Part shown: positions 34,447 through 44,795 of the stretch, piece by piece
How the letters are laid out: every line of letters starts with the position of its first letter
Position numbering within the stretch: position 1 is the stretch's first letter
Assembly (NCBI RefSeq): GCF_016597785.1
Contig: NZ_JAENJG010000002.1
Span: 186,001-250,000 of the forward strand
DNA length: 64,000 bases
Origin: Leucobacter sp. L43
GTDB lineage: Bacteria; Actinomycetota; Actinomycetes; Actinomycetales; Microbacteriaceae
Direction: 5' to 3'
The notes under the pieces: generated by a model
The model's database searches: none
Told to the model about the DNA's origin: nothing
What the model saw: the letters and a program-made list of their open reading frames with translations, nothing else
Position numbers and translations under genes: made by a program

Positions 34447-36057
34447 GTGAAGCGATCACGGATCGGCTACACGTTCATCGCCCTGGCCGCAGCAGGCGCG
34501 CTCGCGCTTTCGGGCTGCTCGTCGAGCGGTGGCGAAGGCGGCGGCGACGCGGGCTCGGGCGGCGGCATCATCACCGTCAACAACACCGAGCCGCAGAAGG
34601 GGCTCGTACCCGCCGACACGACTGAGGTCGGCGGCGGCAAGGTCGTGGACGCGCTGTGGGAGGGCCTGGTGTACTACGACATCGACGGCAAGACCCAGAT
34701 GGGCGTCGCAGAGTCGATCGAGTCGGACGACAACACCACCTGGACCATCACGCTCCGCGAAGACGCGGTGTTCTCCGATGGCACCCCGGTCATGGCGAAG
34801 AACTTCGTCGACGCCTGGAACTACGCGGCCAACGTCGACAACGCGATGGGCAACCAGTACTTCTTCAGCACGATCGAGGGCTTCAGCGAGACCGAGCCGG
34901 TCGAGGAGATGTCGGGCCTCAAGATCGTCGACGACTACACCTTCACCGTGAAGGCCACCCCCGATTTCCCGGATCGCCTGGGCTACTCGGCGTACTACCC
35001 GCTTCCCGATGTCGCATTCGAAGACATGGAGGCGTTCGGCCAGAACCCGATCGGCAACGGGCTGTACCAGATGGACGGCGAGGGTGCATGGAAGCACAAC
35101 GAGTCCATCAGCCTGGTGAAGAACGAGAGCTACGTCGGCCCCCGCGAGGTCGAGAACGACGGCGTCGAGTTCAAGATCTACGCCTCGCTCGACGCGGCGT
35201 ACACCGATCTGCTCGGAAACAACCTCGACGTGCTCGATCAGATTCCCGACACGTCGTTCGCCGTCTTCCAGGATGAGCTCGGCGACCGGGCGATCAACCA
35301 GGCCGGCGCCCTGACGACGACGCTCGCGATCTCCGAGAACCTCGAGCACTTCTCGGGCGAAGAAGGCAAGCTGCGCCGTGCTGCGCTGTCGATGGCGCTC
35401 GACCGCGAAGAGATCATCGATGTGATCTTCGAGGGAACGAACGTGCCGGCGAAGGACTTCACCTCTCCCGTGGTCGACGGCTACGCCGAGGATCTCGAAG
35501 GCGCCGAGAAGCTCGAGTTCAACGCCGACGAGGCGAAGAAGCTCTGGGCCGAAGCAGACGCCATGAGCCCGTTCGAGGGAACGCTCGAGGTCGCGACCAA
35601 CTCAGACGGCCCCCACCAGGTGTGGGTCGAAGCGGTCGCCAACCAGTGGGCCAACAACCTCGACATCGAGGCCGCCCCGAAGCTCTACCCGACCTTCCAG
35701 GCGTTCCTCGACGACCGTGAAGCCGACGTCGTCGGCGGTCCCTTCCGCGCCGGCTGGCAGGGCGACTACCCGGGTGCCTACAACTACCTGCAGCCGCTCT
35801 ACTACACCGGCGCGAGCTCGAACCACGGCTTCTACGCGAACCCCGAGTTCGACGCGCTGCTCGACGAGGCCGCCGCTGAGAGCGACCACGACGCGCGCAT
35901 CGAGAAGCTGAACGATGCGCAGGAGATGCTGCTCGAAGACATGCCGTCGATTCCGCTGTGGTACCAGGGCACCACCGGTGGCCACAGCGAGGGCGTCGAC
36001 AACGTCGCCTTCGGCTGGAACTCCGTGCCGCTGTTCAACGAGATCACCAAGAACTGA
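34447..36057 (+). CDS. Peptide ABC transporter substrate-binding lipoprotein (OppA-like, SBP_bac_5)
   Basis: The 536-aa product has a signal peptide with lipobox LSGC, a Gly-rich linker and a complete family 5 binding domain (TITLREDAVFSDGTPVMAKN then FVDAWNY, and FRAGWQGDYPGAYNYLQPLY near the C-terminus). The latter stretch is typical of oligopeptide rather than nickel binders. The start is GTG at 34447 with a perfect AAGGAGG 6 nt upstream. It heads an operon with two permeases and a double ATPase, and a strong hairpin follows it. Confidence 0.93.
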   Translation: MKRSRIGYTFIALAAAGALALSGCSSSGGEGGGDAGSGGGIITVNNTEPQKGLVPADTTEVGGGKVVDALWEGLVYYDIDGKTQMGVAESIESDDNTTWTITLREDAVFSDGTPVMAKNFVDAWNYAANVDNAMGNQYFFSTIEGFSETEPVEEMSGLKIVDDYTFTVKATPDFPDRLGYSAYYPLPDVAFEDMEAFGQNPIGNGLYQMDGEGAWKHNESISLVKNESYVGPREVENDGVEFKIYASLDAAYTDLLGNNLDVLDQIPDTSFAVFQDELGDRAINQAGALTTTLAISENLEHFSGEEGKLRRAALSMALDREEIIDVIFEGTNVPAKDFTSPVVDGYAEDLEGAEKLEFNADEAKKLWAEADAMSPFEGTLEVATNSDGPHQVWVEAVANQWANNLDIEAAPKLYPTFQAFLDDREADVVGGPFRAGWQGDYPGAYNYLQPLYYTGASSNHGFYANPEFDALLDEAAAESDHDARIEKLNDAQEMLLEDMPSIPLWYQGTTGGHSEGVDNVAFGWNSVPLFNEITKN

Positions 36058-36067
36058 TCGAGTTCCT

Positions 36068-36097
36068 TCAGGCCCCGAACACCGGTTCGGGGCCTGA
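36068..36097 (+). terminator. Intra-operon hairpin after the first peptide-binding gene
   Basis: A 13-bp perfect stem, TCAGGCCCCGAAC (36068-36080) with GTTCGGGGCCTGA (36085-36097), has a 4-nt loop. It starts 10 nt after the binding-protein stop and lies 138 nt before the permease start. It could be a partial terminator or a 3' stabiliser that lets the binding protein be made in excess. Confidence 0.8.
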
Positions 36098-36235
36098 ACC
36101 TCGTTCGGGCGGCATCACCGCTCGAGCGATACCATTTCCGACGCGGCAGGGACACTGGCGTCCCGACGACGTTTCGCGCCACGATTGCGAGAGAAAACGC
36201 ACGATGTCTACGACCAGTGAACGGGGGAGCGGCGC

Positions 36236-37162
36236 ATGCTGAGATACATCCTCTTCCGAGTTCTCCAGGTGATCCCAGTCCTTCTGGGCACCACATTCCT
36301 CATCTACTTCATGGTGTTCGCCATGCCGGGCGACCCGGTCGCCGCGATGTTCGGCGACAAGGTGCCGAGCGACGCCGTGCTGGAGCGGCTCCGCGAGCAG
36401 TACAACCTCGACAAGCCGTTCTTCATCCAATATCTGCTGTACCTGCAGGGACTCTTCGTCGGCGACTTCGGCATCAGCTTCTCGGGCGAGCCGGTCTCCG
36501 AGATCCTGGCCCGCACGTTCCCCGTGACCATCAAGCTCGCGCTGATGGCCATCGCGATCTCGCTGGTGCTCGCGATCGTGATCGGGCTCTTCTCCGGTCT
36601 GCGCAAGGGGCGGTTCTTCGACAACATCAACCTCATCATCGGGCTGCTGTTCCTGAGCGTCCCGATCTTCGTGGTCGCCTTCATCGCGCAGTACGGCCTC
36701 GGGCTCAAGCTCGGGTGGTTCAATCCGACCGTCGGCGCTGGCGCACCACTGCAGGATCTGCTGCTGCCGGCGATCGTCTTGGGCGCCTCGCTCTACGCGA
36801 CCAGCATGCGTCTCACCCGGGCATCCGTCATCGACACGCTGAATCAGGACTTCGTGCGCACGGCGTACGCCAAGGGGCTCAGCCGCGGGCGCGTCATCCC
36901 GGTGCACGTGCTCCGCAACTCGCTGATCCCGACGATCACCAATACGGCGACCGATTTCGGGACGTTGATGGTGGGCGCCACGGTCACCGAGGGCATCTTC
37001 AACGTTCCCGGCGTCGGCAACGTGCTCTTCAACGCCATCCTCAAGGGCGAGAACACGACCGTGGTGTCGTTCGTCACCGTGATGGTGCTGATCTACCTCG
37101 GCGTCAACCTCGCCGTCGACCTGCTGTACGCCGTACTCGATCCGAGGATCCGCTATGCCTGA
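36236..37162 (+). CDS. Peptide ABC transporter permease (OppB/DppB-like)
   Basis: The 308-aa protein has six membrane segments and the BPD_transp_1 coupling loop ATSMRLTRASVIDTLNQDFV then RTAYAKGLSRGRV, which contacts the ATPase. MLRYILFRVLQVIPVLLGTT is the usual OppB start. GGGGGAG-rich sequence precedes the ATG. It overlaps the next permease gene by 8 nt, so the two are co-translated. Confidence 0.93.
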   Translation: MLRYILFRVLQVIPVLLGTTFLIYFMVFAMPGDPVAAMFGDKVPSDAVLERLREQYNLDKPFFIQYLLYLQGLFVGDFGISFSGEPVSEILARTFPVTIKLALMAIAISLVLAIVIGLFSGLRKGRFFDNINLIIGLLFLSVPIFVVAFIAQYGLGLKLGWFNPTVGAGAPLQDLLLPAIVLGASLYATSMRLTRASVIDTLNQDFVRTAYAKGLSRGRVIPVHVLRNSLIPTITNTATDFGTLMVGATVTEGIFNVPGVGNVLFNAILKGENTTVVSFVTVMVLIYLGVNLAVDLLYAVLDPRIRYA

Positions 37163-38138
37163 TGCACCCCGCTCCTCTCACGAATCGGCCGGCCGTGTGC
37201 GGCCGCCCATCACCCATTTCGTCGCGCCGATCGACGAGACTCCGGTCGTCGCCGTAGACGCGGTCCGCATCTCGGAGAAGAAGTCGACGCTGTGGCTCGA
37301 CGCCTGGCGCGACATGCGCCGGCGTCCGATGTTCTGGATCTCCGCGGTGATCATCTTGGTCGTGGCCCTGATCTCGCTCTTCCCCGGCCTGTTCAGCCAG
37401 GCGGATCCGCGCGCGTGCGCGCTGACGTTCTCGAACGCCGGCCCCTCCGCCGGGCACCCGCTCGGGTACAACAAGCAGGGGTGCGACGTCTACTCGCGCA
37501 TCATTCACGGCACGTCGACCTCGGTGTCCGTCGGCCTGCTCGTCATCACGATCACGTTCGTGGTCGGCACCGTCATGGGGGCGCTCGCCGGATTCTTCGG
37601 GGGCATGCTGGACACCGTGCTGTCGCGACTCGGCGACATCTTCTTCTCGATCCCGTACATCCTGGCCGCGGTCGTCGTCATGAGCGTGCTGTCGGACCAC
37701 CGCAATCCGCTCGTCATCGCGCTCGCGATCGGCGGGTTCTCCTGGCCGATCACCGCGCGAATCGTCCGAAGCGAGATTCTTCGCGTGAAGAACGCCGATT
37801 TCGTCATGGCTTCGGAATCCCTCGGACTGTCGAGGTTCGCGACGCTCGTGCGGCACGTGCTGCCGAACGCGATCGCCCCGGCGATCGTCGTCACGACGCT
37901 CTCGCTCGCGTCCGCCATCGTCGCCGAGGCGACGCTGTCCTTCCTGGGCGTCGGGCTTCCGGCCGGTCAGTTCATCAGTTGGGGCAACGACATCAGCGCG
38001 GCTCAGCTCTCACTGCGAACGGATCCCATGCCGCTGATCTACCCGTCCCTGGCACTCACCATCACCGTTCTCGGATTCATCCTCCTCGGCGAATCGGTTC
38101 GGGATGCGCTTGACCCGAAGGCGAGAGCACGACGATGA
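37155..38138 (+). CDS. Peptide ABC transporter permease (OppC/DppC-like)
   Basis: The 327-aa protein has a long cytoplasmic N-terminus (about 60 residues), six membrane segments, an extracytoplasmic loop with two Cys (RACALTFS, KQGCDVYSRI) and the EAA coupling loop SEILRVKNADFVMASESLGL. The C-terminal GESVRDALDPKARARR is standard for OppC. It overlaps both neighbours (8 nt upstream, ATGA downstream). Confidence 0.93.
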   Translation: MPDAPRSSHESAGRVRPPITHFVAPIDETPVVAVDAVRISEKKSTLWLDAWRDMRRRPMFWISAVIILVVALISLFPGLFSQADPRACALTFSNAGPSAGHPLGYNKQGCDVYSRIIHGTSTSVSVGLLVITITFVVGTVMGALAGFFGGMLDTVLSRLGDIFFSIPYILAAVVVMSVLSDHRNPLVIALAIGGFSWPITARIVRSEILRVKNADFVMASESLGLSRFATLVRHVLPNAIAPAIVVTTLSLASAIVAEATLSFLGVGLPAGQFISWGNDISAAQLSLRTDPMPLIYPSLALTITVLGFILLGESVRDALDPKARARR

Positions 38139-39865
38139 ACGAAGCACACATGACTGAAGCAACGCAGGAATTCATGCAGCCGCTCCTGAGCGTGCGCGAC
38201 TTGAAGGTCGGGTTCACGGTCGACCGGCAGGTGAACGAGGTGCTGCACGGGATCGACTTCGACGTCTATCCGGGCGAGACGGTCGCCATCGTCGGCGAGT
38301 CGGGCTCCGGCAAGTCGACGACCATGCACGCCGTGATCAACCTGCTGCCCGGCACCGGGCGGGTCACCGCGGGGTCCGTGCAGTGGGGTGGCCGAGAACT
38401 CGTCGGGCTCGGGCGCCGCGAGATGGAGCGCATCCGCGGCCGCGAGATCGGTCTCGTTCCGCAGGACCCGATGTCGAACCTCAACCCGGTGTGGTCGGTC
38501 GGGTTCCAGGTCGAGGAAGCGGTCCGCGCGAACGGACTCGCGACCGGCAAGAAGGAGGTGCGCGAGCGCGCGATCCAGGTGCTCGAACAGGCCGGATTGC
38601 AGAACGCCGCCCAGCGCATGAAGCAGTTCCCGCACCAGTTCTCCGGCGGGATGAAGCAGCGAGCGCTCATCGGCATCGGCCTCGCCGCCAGTCCGCAGCT
38701 GCTGATCGCCGACGAGCCGACCTCAGCGCTCGACGTGACCGTGCAGCGCGTCGTCCTCGATCATCTGCAGGGGCTCACGCAGCAGCTGGGCACGGCCGTC
38801 GTCTTCATCACCCACGATCTCGGGCTCGCTGCTGAGCGCGCCGAGAAGCTCATCGTGATGTACAAGGGCAACATCGTGGAGTCGGGGCCGAGCCGAGAGA
38901 TCCTCGAACGCCCGCAGCACCCCTACACCAAGCGGCTCGTATCCGCGGCGCCGAGCCTGGCATCCCGTCGCATCGGTGCGGACGCCGAGCTCCCCACCGC
39001 GCCCACGCAGACGTTCGACCTCTCGGCACTCGCCGACGAGCCGAAGCCGACCGTGAAGCACGGCGAGCCGATGATCGAGGTCTCGGATCTGGGCAAGATC
39101 TACAAGATCCGGAAGGGCAATTTCGGATCGGAGGAGTTCCACGCGGTCGCCGGCGCATCGTTCTCGGTCAACCGCGGTGAGACCCTGGCCCTGGTCGGGG
39201 AATCCGGCTCCGGCAAATCCACCATCGCGAAGATGGTGCTGCAGCTCGAGAAGCCGTCGTCGGGCTCGATACGGATCGGCGGTCAGGAGACCGCGGATCT
39301 GTCGGGGCGGGGGCTCTTCGACCTCCGCCGCACGCTGCAGCCGGTATTCCAGGACCCGTACGGATCCCTCGACCCGCTCAACAACATCGCGAGCACCATC
39401 ATGGAGCCCCTCAAGATCCACGACGTGGGTGATGCCGCGAGCCGGAAGGCGCGCGTCTACGAGTTGCTCGATCAGGTCGCCCTGCCGCGGGAACTGGCGA
39501 CGCGCTACCCGAACGAGCTCTCGGGAGGGCAGCGGCAGCGCGTCGCCGTCGCGCGCGGGCTCGCACTCAAGCCCGACATCCTCGTGCTCGACGAGGCGGT
39601 GTCGGCGCTCGACGTGCTGGTGCAGGCGCAGATCCTCGACCTGCTCGCGCAGCTGCAGCGCGAACTGGGACTCACGTATCTGTTCATCACCCACGACCTC
39701 GCCGTCGTGCGCCTCATCGCGGATCGTGTCTGCGTGATGCAGCAGGGCCGCATCGTGGAGCAGGCGACCACTGATGAGGTGTTCGAGAATCCGCAGGAGG
39801 AATACACGAAGAACCTGCTCGCCGCGATTCCGGGCGCCCACATCGAGCTCGGGCAGCAGAGGTAG
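38135..39865 (+). CDS. Double ATPase of peptide ABC transporter (fused OppD-OppF)
   Basis: The 576-aa protein contains two complete ATPase domains. Each has Walker A GESGSGKST, a signature motif (FSGGMKQRALIGIGLA; LSGGQRQRVAVARGLA) and Walker B (LLIADEPTSALD; ILVLDEAVSALD, where Ala replaces the usual Pro after Glu). The oligopeptide/dipeptide C-terminal region QHPYTKRLVSAAP is present after the first domain and EEYTKNLLAAIPG after the second. One polypeptide thus replaces the usual OppD and OppF pair. Confidence 0.94.
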   Translation: MNEAHMTEATQEFMQPLLSVRDLKVGFTVDRQVNEVLHGIDFDVYPGETVAIVGESGSGKSTTMHAVINLLPGTGRVTAGSVQWGGRELVGLGRREMERIRGREIGLVPQDPMSNLNPVWSVGFQVEEAVRANGLATGKKEVRERAIQVLEQAGLQNAAQRMKQFPHQFSGGMKQRALIGIGLAASPQLLIADEPTSALDVTVQRVVLDHLQGLTQQLGTAVVFITHDLGLAAERAEKLIVMYKGNIVESGPSREILERPQHPYTKRLVSAAPSLASRRIGADAELPTAPTQTFDLSALADEPKPTVKHGEPMIEVSDLGKIYKIRKGNFGSEEFHAVAGASFSVNRGETLALVGESGSGKSTIAKMVLQLEKPSSGSIRIGGQETADLSGRGLFDLRRTLQPVFQDPYGSLDPLNNIASTIMEPLKIHDVGDAASRKARVYELLDQVALPRELATRYPNELSGGQRQRVAVARGLALKPDILVLDEAVSALDVLVQAQILDLLAQLQRELGLTYLFITHDLAVVRLIADRVCVMQQGRIVEQATTDEVFENPQEEYTKNLLAAIPGAHIELGQQR

Positions 39866-39871
39866 CGCGTT

Positions 39872-39921
39872 CAGCAACGCCCGCGCCTGTCTGGCACTCC
39901 GGACAGGCGCGGGCGTTGCTG
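39872..39921 (+). terminator. Very strong terminator after the first peptide transporter operon
   Basis: Perfect 20-bp arms at 39872-39891 and 39902-39921 extend inward through a G-U pair and two G-C pairs, giving a 23-bp stem with a CACT loop. It starts 6 nt after the ATPase stop codon and separates the operon from hutU. Confidence 0.9.
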
Positions 39922-40001
39922 CGTTGTCGCGAGGCGGGCGAACCGCTGGGATAGGGGAAGCGGGATGAGGCCCGCGATCCAGCACTTCAGCGAAAGGTCC
40001 A

Positions 40002-41702
40002 ATGATGGCACTTCCCGGCGCACGCCCCGTCCGTTCCCCACGAGGCAGCGAGCTCTCTGCGAAGAGCTGGCAGACGGAGGCACCGCTGCGCATGCTCATG
40101 AACAATCTCGATCCAGAGGTGGCCGAGCGCCCCGACGACCTCGTCGTGTACGGCGGCACCGGCCGAGCGGCGCGGAGCTGGGAGGCGTTCGACGCCATCG
40201 TCGATACCCTGCGCGACCTGGAGGAGGACGAGACCCTGCTCGTGCAGTCGGGCAAGCCGGTCGGCGTCTTCCGCACGAACGTCTGGGCGCCCCGCGTCCT
40301 CATCGCGAACTCGAACCTCGTGGGGGACTGGGCGAACTGGCCCGAATTCCGCAAGCTCGAAGCCGAGGGCCTCATGATGTACGGCCAGATGACCGCCGGC
40401 TCCTGGATCTACATCGGCACGCAGGGCATTCTGCAGGGTACGTTCGAGACATTCGCCGCGGTCGCGCGCAAGCGCTTCGGCGGCACGCTCGCCGGGACCA
40501 TCACCCTGACCGGCGGCTGCGGGGGAATGGGCGGAGCGCAGCCCCTCGCCGTCACCCTCAACGAGGGCGCGTGCCTCATCGTCGACGTCGACCAGAGTCG
40601 ACTCGAACGCCGCGTCAGCAAGCGCTACCTCGACGAGGTCGTGACCAGCGTCGACGAGGCGCTCGCGAAGGTCCAGCAGGCGAAGGAGGAGCAGCGCGGG
40701 TGGTCCGTCGGACTCGTCGGGAACGCGGCCGAAGTGTTCCCCGAGATCCTGCGCCGGCACCGCGCCGGCGAGATCACCATCGATGTGGTCACCGATCAGA
40801 CGAGCGCGCACGATCCGCTGAGCTACCTGCCGATCGGCTACGAGGTGGGGGAGCGGCTGCAGCGGGCCGAGGTGGATCCCGAGCAGTTCACCCGCGATGC
40901 GCAGGCCGCCATGGCGGCTCAGGTGCGGGCGATGGTCGAATTCCAGGACGCGGGCGCCGAGGTCTTCGACTACGGCAATTCCATCCGTGACGAGGCGCGC
41001 ACCGGCGGGTACGACCGAGCATTCGAGTTTCCCGGGTTCGTGCCGGCCTACATCCGTCCGCTGTTCTGCGAGGGCCTCGGCCCGTTCCGCTGGGCGGCGC
41101 TCTCGGGAGACCCCGAAGACATCCGCGTGACGGACGAGGCGATCCTCGAGCTCTTCCCGGAGAACGAGCACCTGCACCGGTGGATTCGCGCGGCTCAGGA
41201 TCGCGTGGAGTTCGAGGGACTGCCCGCGCGCATCTGCTGGCTCGGCTACGGCGACCGCGCGAAGGCGGCCGTGCGCTTCAACGAGCTCGTGGCCGAGGGC
41301 AGGCTGTCTGCTCCGATCGTGATCGGACGAGATCACCTCGACTCCGGTTCGGTCGCCTCGCCCTACCGCGAGACCGAGTCGATGGCGGATGGCTCCGACG
41401 CCATCTCCGACTGGCCGTTGCTCAATGCCCTGACCGCCGCTTCGTCGGGGGCCACGTGGGTCTCGCTGCACCACGGCGGCGGCGTCGGCATCGGTCGTTC
41501 GCAGCATTCCGGCCAGGTCTCGGTCGCCGACGGCACGCCGCTCGCGGCGGAGAAGCTGCAGCGATTGCTGACGAACGACCCGGGCATGGGGGTGATCCGC
41601 CACGTCGATGCCGGCTACCAGCGGGCGGTCGACGTGGCGGGCGAGCGCGGCGTGCGCATCCCGGTGGCCCCCGTGATCCGCAACACCGACCAGGCCTGGT
41701 GA
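40002..41702 (+). CDS. hutU: Urocanate hydratase
   Basis: The 566-aa NAD-dependent enzyme converts urocanate to imidazolonepropionate, the second step of histidine degradation. Characteristic stretches are [32 protein letters not shown] (NAD site), [13 protein letters not shown], and [17 protein letters not shown], which holds the conserved Cys near residue 355. Length is normal. hutI follows after 4 nt. hutH for the first step is not in the window, so it must lie elsewhere or be missing. Confidence 0.97.
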   Translation: MMALPGARPVRSPRGSELSAKSWQTEAPLRMLMNNLDPEVAERPDDLVVYGGTGRAARSWEAFDAIVDTLRDLEEDETLLVQSGKPVGVFRTNVWAPRVLIANSNLVGDWANWPEFRKLEAEGLMMYGQMTAGSWIYIGTQGILQGTFETFAAVARKRFGGTLAGTITLTGGCGGMGGAQPLAVTLNEGACLIVDVDQSRLERRVSKRYLDEVVTSVDEALAKVQQAKEEQRGWSVGLVGNAAEVFPEILRRHRAGEITIDVVTDQTSAHDPLSYLPIGYEVGERLQRAEVDPEQFTRDAQAAMAAQVRAMVEFQDAGAEVFDYGNSIRDEARTGGYDRAFEFPGFVPAYIRPLFCEGLGPFRWAALSGDPEDIRVTDEAILELFPENEHLHRWIRAAQDRVEFEGLPARICWLGYGDRAKAAVRFNELVAEGRLSAPIVIGRDHLDSGSVASPYRETESMADGSDAISDWPLLNALTAASSGATWVSLHHGGGVGIGRSQHSGQVSVADGTPLAAEKLQRLLTNDPGMGVIRHVDAGYQRAVDVAGERGVRIPVAPVIRNTDQAW

Positions 41703-41706
41703 CGCG

Positions 41707-42939
41707 ATGACGCGATCGGCGAGCCTGCTCATCGACAACATCGGCGAACTCACCACGAACGACGATGCCGGGGGCGGTCGCCTGCACGATGCCGCCGTGC
41801 TGATCGAGCGGGATCGCATCGCGTGGGTCGGCGCGGCAGCCGACGCCCCCGCGGCCGACGAGCGCGTCGATGCCGCTGGGCGCGCGGTGTTGCCGGGGTG
41901 GGTCGACTCGCACACCCATCTCGTCTTCGCCGGCGACCGCACCGCCGAGTTCGAGGCTCGGATGGCGGGCGAGGCCTACGCCGCCGGTGGCATCAACGTC
42001 ACGGTCGAGGCGACGCGCGCCGCGACGGATGCCGCGCTCGAGGCGAACCTCGAGCGACTGGTGGCCGAGGCGCGGCGCGGCGGCACCACGACGATCGAGA
42101 CGAAGACGGGGTACGGTCTCACCGTGCGCGACGAGCAGCGCGCGGCCGTCGTCGCGGGCAGGCACGTGGATGCCGTGACCTTCCTCGGCGCGCACGTGGT
42201 GCCCGCCGGCGCCGACCCCGAGGGGTACCTGGATCTCGTCACCGGGCCGATGCTCGACGCCGTCGCGCCCCACGTCAGCGCCGTTGACGTCTTCTGCGAG
42301 CGCGGCGCATTCGACGAGCTGGCGACGGAGCGGGTGCTCGCGGCCGCCGGGCGCGCAGGTCTCGCAACCCGCGTGCACGGCAATCAGCTCGGGCACGGAC
42401 CGGGGGTGCGGCTCGCCGTCGGCGCTGGATCGCTCAGCGTCGATCACCTCGGGTTCCTCAGCGAGGAGGATGTCTCCGCGCTGGTCGATTCCTGGGCCGA
42501 GTGGAGTGGGGGATCGGGACGCCGCGGCACGGTTGCGACGGTGCTCCCCGCGTGCGACCTCTCCACGCGGATGCCGCTGGCGCCTGCGAGAGCGCTGCTC
42601 GACGCGGGGGCGGTGCTCGCGATCGCCTCGAACGCGAACCCCGGCACCTCGTACACCAGCTCCATGGCGTTCTGCGTCGCGACGGCGGTGCTGCAGATGG
42701 GGGTGACCGTGCAGGAGGCGGTGCGCGCCGCCACGCTGGGCGGAGCCATCGCGCTCGGCATGGACCGAGACGGCTGGCGGGATCCCAAAGGTGCGGAGCA
42801 GGGCGCGGTCGGCGTGGTCGCGCCCGGTGCGCGGGCCGACCTGCAGCTGCTCGACGCGCCGTCCGTCACCCATCTCGCCTACCGGCCGGGGATGCCGCTG
42901 GTGCAGGGTGTGTGGCGGGCCGGGCGACGCATTGTGTGA
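41707..42939 (+). CDS. hutI: Imidazolonepropionase
   Basis: The 410-aa amidohydrolase-superfamily metalloenzyme opens imidazolonepropionate to formiminoglutamate. Metal ligands appear in [13 protein letters not shown], in GAHVVPAG, in [13 protein letters not shown] and in [15 protein letters not shown]. It begins 4 nt after the hutU stop. Neither hutG nor hutF for the next step is present, so the fate of formiminoglutamate is open. The second peptide transporter begins 166 nt downstream. Confidence 0.95.
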   Translation: MTRSASLLIDNIGELTTNDDAGGGRLHDAAVLIERDRIAWVGAAADAPAADERVDAAGRAVLPGWVDSHTHLVFAGDRTAEFEARMAGEAYAAGGINVTVEATRAATDAALEANLERLVAEARRGGTTTIETKTGYGLTVRDEQRAAVVAGRHVDAVTFLGAHVVPAGADPEGYLDLVTGPMLDAVAPHVSAVDVFCERGAFDELATERVLAAAGRAGLATRVHGNQLGHGPGVRLAVGAGSLSVDHLGFLSEEDVSALVDSWAEWSGGSGRRGTVATVLPACDLSTRMPLAPARALLDAGAVLAIASNANPGTSYTSSMAFCVATAVLQMGVTVQEAVRAATLGGAIALGMDRDGWRDPKGAEQGAVGVVAPGARADLQLLDAPSVTHLAYRPGMPLVQGVWRAGRRIV

Positions 42940-43105
42940 ATCGGCATCAAGGCAGAGTCTTGAGGGGTCCAGAAGGACCTGCCTGACAGATGTTGCCGGT
43001 CAGTATCAATCGACGTCCCATTTTCGCTAGGCTGCGAATGTTCAAACACCGGGCGCATCGACACCGTAGTGATGCGCGTTTCCCGGGTAGTGAGAGGGAA
43101 AAAGA

Positions 43106-44722
43106 TTGAAGAAGACGATGATGTCTGCGGCCGCTCTGATGGGCGCCGCACTGCTGTTCACCGGGTGCGCCACGAGTAGCACCAGCGGTTCGGGCGATGG
43201 CGGCGACGAGGGCGGTGACGCCATCATGATCGGCACGACCGACAAAGTCACGTCGCTCGATCCGGCCGGATCGTACGACAACGGATCGTTCGCGGTCATG
43301 AACCAGGTGTATCCGTTCCTGCTCAACAGCGAGTACGGCACCGCTGAGGTCACGCCGGACATCGCGGAGTCGGCCGAGTTCACCTCGCCCACCGAGTACA
43401 CCGTGAAGCTCAAGAAGGGGCTGACATTCGCCAACGGCAACGACCTCACGTCGAGCGATGTGAAGTTCTCCTTCGACCGTCAGGTGGCGATCAACGACCC
43501 GAACGGCCCCGCGTCGCTGCTGGGCAACCTGGAAAGCGTCGAGGCTCCCGACGACACCACGGTCGTGTTCACGCTCAAGAACGGCGACGACCAGGTCTGG
43601 CCGCTGATCCTCTCGAGCCCCGCCGCACCGATCGTCGATGAAGACGTCTTCGCCGCCGATGCGCTCACCGGCGACGACGAGATCGTGTCGGGCAAAGCCT
43701 TCGCCGGCCAGTACGAGATCACCTCGTATAAGCTGAACGAGCTCATCGCGTACGCCCCGTTCGACGGCTACCAGGGCAACCTCGGCGAACCGGCGAACAG
43801 CGGCGTGAACGTCAAGTACTACGCCGATGCTTCGAATCTGAAGCTCGACATCGCGGGCGGGGCGATCGACGTCGCCTTCCGCTCGCTGTCGGCCACCGAC
43901 AACGACGAACTGGCCAAGAACGACGACGTGAAGCTCGTCGAGGGCCCCGGCGGCGAGACCCGCTACATCGTGTTCAACTTCAACACGCAGCCCTACGGTG
44001 CGACCGCGCCCGACGCGGACCCGGCGAAGGCGATGGCCGTGCGCCAGGCCGCGGCCGACCTCGTCGACCGAGCGGCGATCGCGAAAGAGGTCTACAAAGA
44101 CACGTACAGCCCGCTCTACTCGTTCGTGCCGGACGGCCTTCCGGGCGCGACCGAGCCGCTGAAGGAGATGTACGGCGACGGCGCCGGCGCACCCGACGCC
44201 GCGAAGGCCAAGCAGCGCCTCGAAGATGCGGGCGTCGAGACCCCGGTGCAACTCAGCCTGCAGTACAACGGGGATCACTACGGCCCGTCCTCCGGCGACG
44301 AGTACGCCATGGTGAAGACGCAGCTGGAGCAGGACGGACTCTTCGAGGTCGACCTGCAGCAGACGGAGTGGGTGCAGTACTCCAAGGATCGCACCGCCGA
44401 CGTGTACCCGGCCTACCAGCTCGGCTGGTTCCCCGACTACTCGGATGCTGACAACTACCTCTCGCCGTTCTTCCTGAAGGAGAACTTCCTCGGCAACCAC
44501 TACGACAACCCCGAGGTGAACGACCTGATCGTCGAGCAGCAGACGCAGACCGACGAGGGGAAGCGGATGGACGAGATCGGCAAGATCCAGGAACTCGTCG
44601 CGAACGATCTGTCGACGCTGCCGCTCCTGCAGGGCAAGCAGGTCGCCTACACGGGCACGGACGTCGAGGGCACCACGCTCGACGCATCGTTCAAGTTCCG
44701 GTACGCGCCGATCTCCAAGTAG
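43106..44722 (+). CDS. Peptide-type ABC transporter substrate-binding lipoprotein (SBP_bac_5)
   Basis: The 538-aa product has a signal peptide with lipobox FTGC, a Gly/Asp-rich linker and a family 5 binding domain (TVKLKKGLTFANGNDLTSSD then VKFSFDR; QLGWFPDYSDADNYLSPFF). The start is TTG at 43106: GAGAGGG lies 7 nt upstream and this start supplies the lysines of the signal peptide, which the later ATG codons would not. It heads a second importer operon just after hutUI. Peptide, amino-acid derivative or another ligand is possible. Confidence 0.92.
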   Translation: MKKTMMSAAALMGAALLFTGCATSSTSGSGDGGDEGGDAIMIGTTDKVTSLDPAGSYDNGSFAVMNQVYPFLLNSEYGTAEVTPDIAESAEFTSPTEYTVKLKKGLTFANGNDLTSSDVKFSFDRQVAINDPNGPASLLGNLESVEAPDDTTVVFTLKNGDDQVWPLILSSPAAPIVDEDVFAADALTGDDEIVSGKAFAGQYEITSYKLNELIAYAPFDGYQGNLGEPANSGVNVKYYADASNLKLDIAGGAIDVAFRSLSATDNDELAKNDDVKLVEGPGGETRYIVFNFNTQPYGATAPDADPAKAMAVRQAAADLVDRAAIAKEVYKDTYSPLYSFVPDGLPGATEPLKEMYGDGAGAPDAAKAKQRLEDAGVETPVQLSLQYNGDHYGPSSGDEYAMVKTQLEQDGLFEVDLQQTEWVQYSKDRTADVYPAYQLGWFPDYSDADNYLSPFFLKENFLGNHYDNPEVNDLIVEQQTQTDEGKRMDEIGKIQELVANDLSTLPLLQGKQVAYTGTDVEGTTLDASFKFRYAPISK

Positions 44723-44728
44723 CGCACG

Positions 44729-44773
44729 CCGTGGCAGCGGGCTCCACCCTCGGGTCGGGGCCCGCTGCCATGG
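44729..44773 (+). terminator. Intra-operon hairpin after the second peptide-binding gene
   Basis: A 14-bp stem with one G-U pair, CCGTGGCAGCGGGC (44729-44742) with GCCCGCTGCCATGG (44760-44773), has a 17-nt loop. It fills most of the 73-nt gap between the binding-protein stop and the permease start. Confidence 0.78.
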
Positions 44774-44795
44774 ACCGACGCGAACAGGCTCTCAC

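Noticed and set aside
38723-40375. Long minus-strand frame opposite the peptide ATPase and hutU
   Set aside because: It is an antisense shadow of high-GC codon usage; the plus strand carries unmistakable ATPase and urocanate hydratase motifs.
42966-42979. Terminator after hutI (GGTCC-AGAA-GGACC)
   Set aside because: The stem is only 5 bp and far weaker than the other terminators here, so it is not reported as a feature.
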